Shown: positions 62,063-64,000 of the stretch, in pieces
How positions within the stretch are numbered: position 1 is the first letter of the stretch
Layout of the letters: each line of letters starts with the position of its first letter
NCBI GenBank assembly: GCA_022266195.1
Contig: WHVY01000011.1
Location: 930,001 to 994,000, forward strand
Source: Tetranychus cinnabarinus
Lineage: Eukaryota > Arthropoda > Arachnida > Trombidiformes > Tetranychidae
DNA: 64,000 nt
Reading direction: 5' to 3'
The notes under the pieces: generated by a model
The model's database searches: none
What the model saw: only the letters and a program-made list of their open reading frames with translations
What the model was told of the DNA's origin: nothing
Translations under genes and position numbers: made by a program

Positions 62063-63248
62063 TCAATCCCTTGGAACTTTTCGATACCAATGTTTATGAT
62101 TAAGTGATGATAAATCTTTCAATTTTGCAATATGTTTAAGGTAACGAGATAAATATAAAAGTTCTTTATCTTTATGACGATTTTTGTATGCTTCCTTGAA
62201 AGGTGCAATGTGTAGTCCATTCTGAGGATTCATTAAGAAATTTCGTCGAATGTCATCAAACATTATTGTATTCTTTGAATTATATTGTGGAAATTTTCCC
62301 CAGATCACTCCTAAAGGTTTGACCTAAGTTGAAAGAGGTAAAGATTTATTTTTTATCCAAAGCATAAGTATAAGCAGAGTGGAAAAAATCATGAAACTTA
62401 CATTAAGAAGTCCATAATCAGGTGAGACAATGTTAATCATAGCACCTGAATCGAGGAAGAACATTATTTTGAAATTTGGATTAGGATGAACACCCATTTC
62501 TCTCATTTTGATTTCGATCCATTTCATTGAGGTTGCAGCTATTAAGACAAAAGAAAATCATTAAATAATGACAGCAAAGATCGATAATCTAGTAATTTGA
62601 GGACTTACACCAGATAACGATATCATAGTCTTCATAAGCTGATGTTAGAAACTCATGTAAATATGGACGCATCAATTGTGAAACATGTTCTGCAGTGGAT
62701 CGATGATCTAAAATAGTGGTAAAAATGAAAAGAATAAGTTAGCAGAACGAATCGTAAAGAATCATATATTTACCATATAAAGTGTAATCAATATCTAAAA
62801 CGAGTAATTTTTTTCCTTCACGAGATGGATTGAATACAGTTATTTTGTACTCTCTAACTCGTTTTTCAATTTTTGCCAAAAACTCTTGCCTTTGGCTAAC
62901 AGGGATAATACATTCTTCAGGTATGTCCAGGTCGTTAATAACCTCATTATTTGGAACACATGAGGCAACATCTTGTATAGCATCTTCAGTACTTCCAATC
63001 ATCATTAATTTGGTGCCAGGTTTCAAATTAAGTTCACCTAATTTAACATCGTCTTCAGCTGGTTTGCCCTTATACTTTAATCCAAATAACTTTTGCCTAG
63101 ATGGTTGGACCCCAGTTTTATGGTATATCACATTCTTTAGATGTTCAACTGTATCATCAGGTTGTAAACACTCCTGTTCCAATGAAATCTCTTGTTTAGC
63201 CCATTTAATCACAATAGCCAGACTTTCAGAAGAACTTGAATCACCCAT
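62063..63248 (-). CDS. UBLCP1: ubiquitin-like domain-containing CTD phosphatase
   Basis: A HAD-type protein phosphatase that docks on nuclear 26S proteasomes through its ubiquitin-like domain and dephosphorylates them. It has 323 aa in four exons: 62774-63248, 62609-62707, 62402-62538 and 62063-62323, phases 1, 1, 0. Residues about 10-85 are the ubiquitin-like domain (IVIKWAKQEISLE..., LKNVIYHKTGV, QKLFGLKYKGKPAEDDVKLG, KPGTKLMMIG). The catalytic motif LLVLDIDYTLYG (DxDxT) follows at about 146-158. Then come LMRPYLHEFLTSAYEDYDIV, IWSATSMKWIEIKMREMGV, NTIMFDDIRRNFLMNPQNGL and a C-terminal ending in HWYRKVPRD, all characteristic. Length matches animal UBLCP1 (~318). The ATG follows an acceptor (CCTTACAG), so there is a 5' untranslated exon joined from about 63360 (CAG/GTATGT donor). 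It lies between two members of the unrelated ubiquitin-like tandem family. Confidence 0.96.
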
Positions 63249-63750
63249 TTTCTGTAAGGATAACAATAAAAACAAGCAATACAACATATAAAATATGGCA
63301 AAACGCATAGAACATTGAAAGACAAAAAATGAGACATTAAATAGACTTGATTTACATACCTGACAGTAACTAAGTTAAATATCTTCGTTATTCAACACCT
63401 TAAATAAGTGTAATATAAAATTAGATGAATTGTCAATTGAAAAACACAACAACATGGAAAACAATGACTGAAAAATCAGCTGTTTACTTGGCTCCTCCCA
63501 AGATAAGGCGCACATTTTTTGCAGTTTTTTGTACAAAAGTTTTGTATTCAAAATCAAATTTAACCGCAACAGGAATTAATATAACAACTTTAATCATTTA
63601 TATGTTAAAAATGAGATATTTATTGTTTGTCTTTATTTTGAATTTCATGCAATACAATATGTAATTCACCTTCTCAGTGCAAAACGAGCTAATAGAGTAC
63701 TAGAGCTAAAGAGTTACATTACAACGATTATTTTCAAAACGGTGACTCTT
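63249..63750. other. UBLCP1 5' region and 3' flank of copy D
   Basis: Contains the probable 5' untranslated intron (63253-63359 or so) and leader of UBLCP1, then spacer. A + strand frame at 63425-63664 is not supported as a gene. Confidence 0.5.
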
Positions 63751-64000
63751 TCATTGATCAAACTCCAATCCCGCCATTTCTCTTGCTTTCTTTCTATCCT
63801 CCTCTGTCTTTACAAAGAGTTTTAATTTACAGTCTGGCACGGAATGAGCGTCTGCCATGCTCTTCATCTCCTTATAATGATCAAAATGCAAATTTTCCCT
63901 GACGGTATTCCTCTCTCTTTTTGCTTGTCTATCCATTGGATCCAGAATGGGTTGCGAGTATTCTGCTTTTATGATCTCTGAAATTTTCCTGGTAAAAGAT
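63751..64000 (-). CDS. divergent ubiquitin-like protein, family copy D (partial, cut by window edge)
   Basis: The last 83 codons of another family member, running off the window end. It starts inside the RRSF block (SFTRKISEIIKAEYSQPILD) and continues through PMDRQAKRERNTVRENLHFD, MADAHSVPDC and a C-terminus not shared with A or B (VKTEEDRKKAREMAGLEFDQ). The frame is open throughout. The C-terminal tail differs in sequence and length in all three copies. Whether the upstream exons are intact cannot be seen. Confidence 0.75.
   Translation of the reverse strand, partial: SFTRKISEIIKAEYSQPILDPMDRQAKRERNTVRENLHFDHYKEMKSMADAHSVPDCKLKLFVKTEEDRKKAREMAGLEFDQ

Noticed and set aside
62830..63291. 153-codon plus-strand frame opposite UBLCP1
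   Set aside because: It lies exactly antisense to the conserved ubiquitin-like domain of UBLCP1.
1..64000. tRNA, rRNA, CRISPR arrays, bacterial operons
   Set aside because: No cloverleaf B-box with matching A-box, no regularly spaced repeats, and the window is plainly eukaryotic.

Overview
This is a eukaryotic nuclear window. It is AT-rich, its genes carry short GT-AG introns (often 60-300 bp), AATAAA signals follow several stop codons, and all recognisable proteins are animal ones. Family content (PERK, ensconsin/MAP7, jouberin/AHI1, UBLCP1, FAM193, cathepsin L, DEG/ENaC, membrane carboxylesterase) and the compact layout suggest an arthropod. A chelicerate such as a spider mite is my best guess, but that is inference from style and not proven here. 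All gene models below were spliced by eye. In every multi-exon model the phases match at each junction and the total length is a multiple of three. The uncertain 5' ends (ensconsin, AHI1, DEG/ENaC, FAM193) are stated in the entries.

Layout. 1-3.8 kb: no gene, one degenerate ~242-bp tandem repeat. 3.8-7.5 kb (-): membrane-anchored carboxylesterase with an intact triad. 7.5-14.5 kb: long AT-rich stretch with no convincing gene. 14.5-18.4 kb (+): two tandem copies of short/branched-chain acyl-CoA dehydrogenase. 19.1-22.3 kb (-): the ER-stress kinase PERK, divergent from ribosomal protein P1 (22.7-23.0 kb, +). 23.9-30.4 kb (-): ensconsin/MAP7, whose last exon lies 4.5 kb away. 31.1-32.3 kb (-): cathepsin L. 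33.2-35.3 kb (-): an unrecognised secreted Asn/His-rich, Cys-rich protein whose intron carries a small TA-flanked palindromic transposon. 35.8-37.4 kb (-): equilibrative nucleoside transporter. 38.1-50.8 kb (-): AHI1/jouberin, with a 7.3-kb intron that holds a complete DEG/ENaC-like channel gene on the same strand. 54.2-57.3 kb (+): FAM193. 58.5-64 kb (-): a tandem family of divergent ubiquitin-like proteins (two intact copies, one pseudogene, one copy cut by the window edge) interleaved with UBLCP1 and with a 457-bp palindromic hAT-like element.

The most novel part is the right end. The ubiquitin-like family has a conserved four-exon structure, a C-terminal domain I do not recognise, and a third-exon segment that has diverged far more than the introns around it. 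A broken exon-2 copy lies about 7 kb away at 52.1 kb, next to another inverted-repeat element. There is no operon logic here; the genes are mostly independent housekeeping or signalling genes, and the accessory signal lies in the duplications and small transposons.
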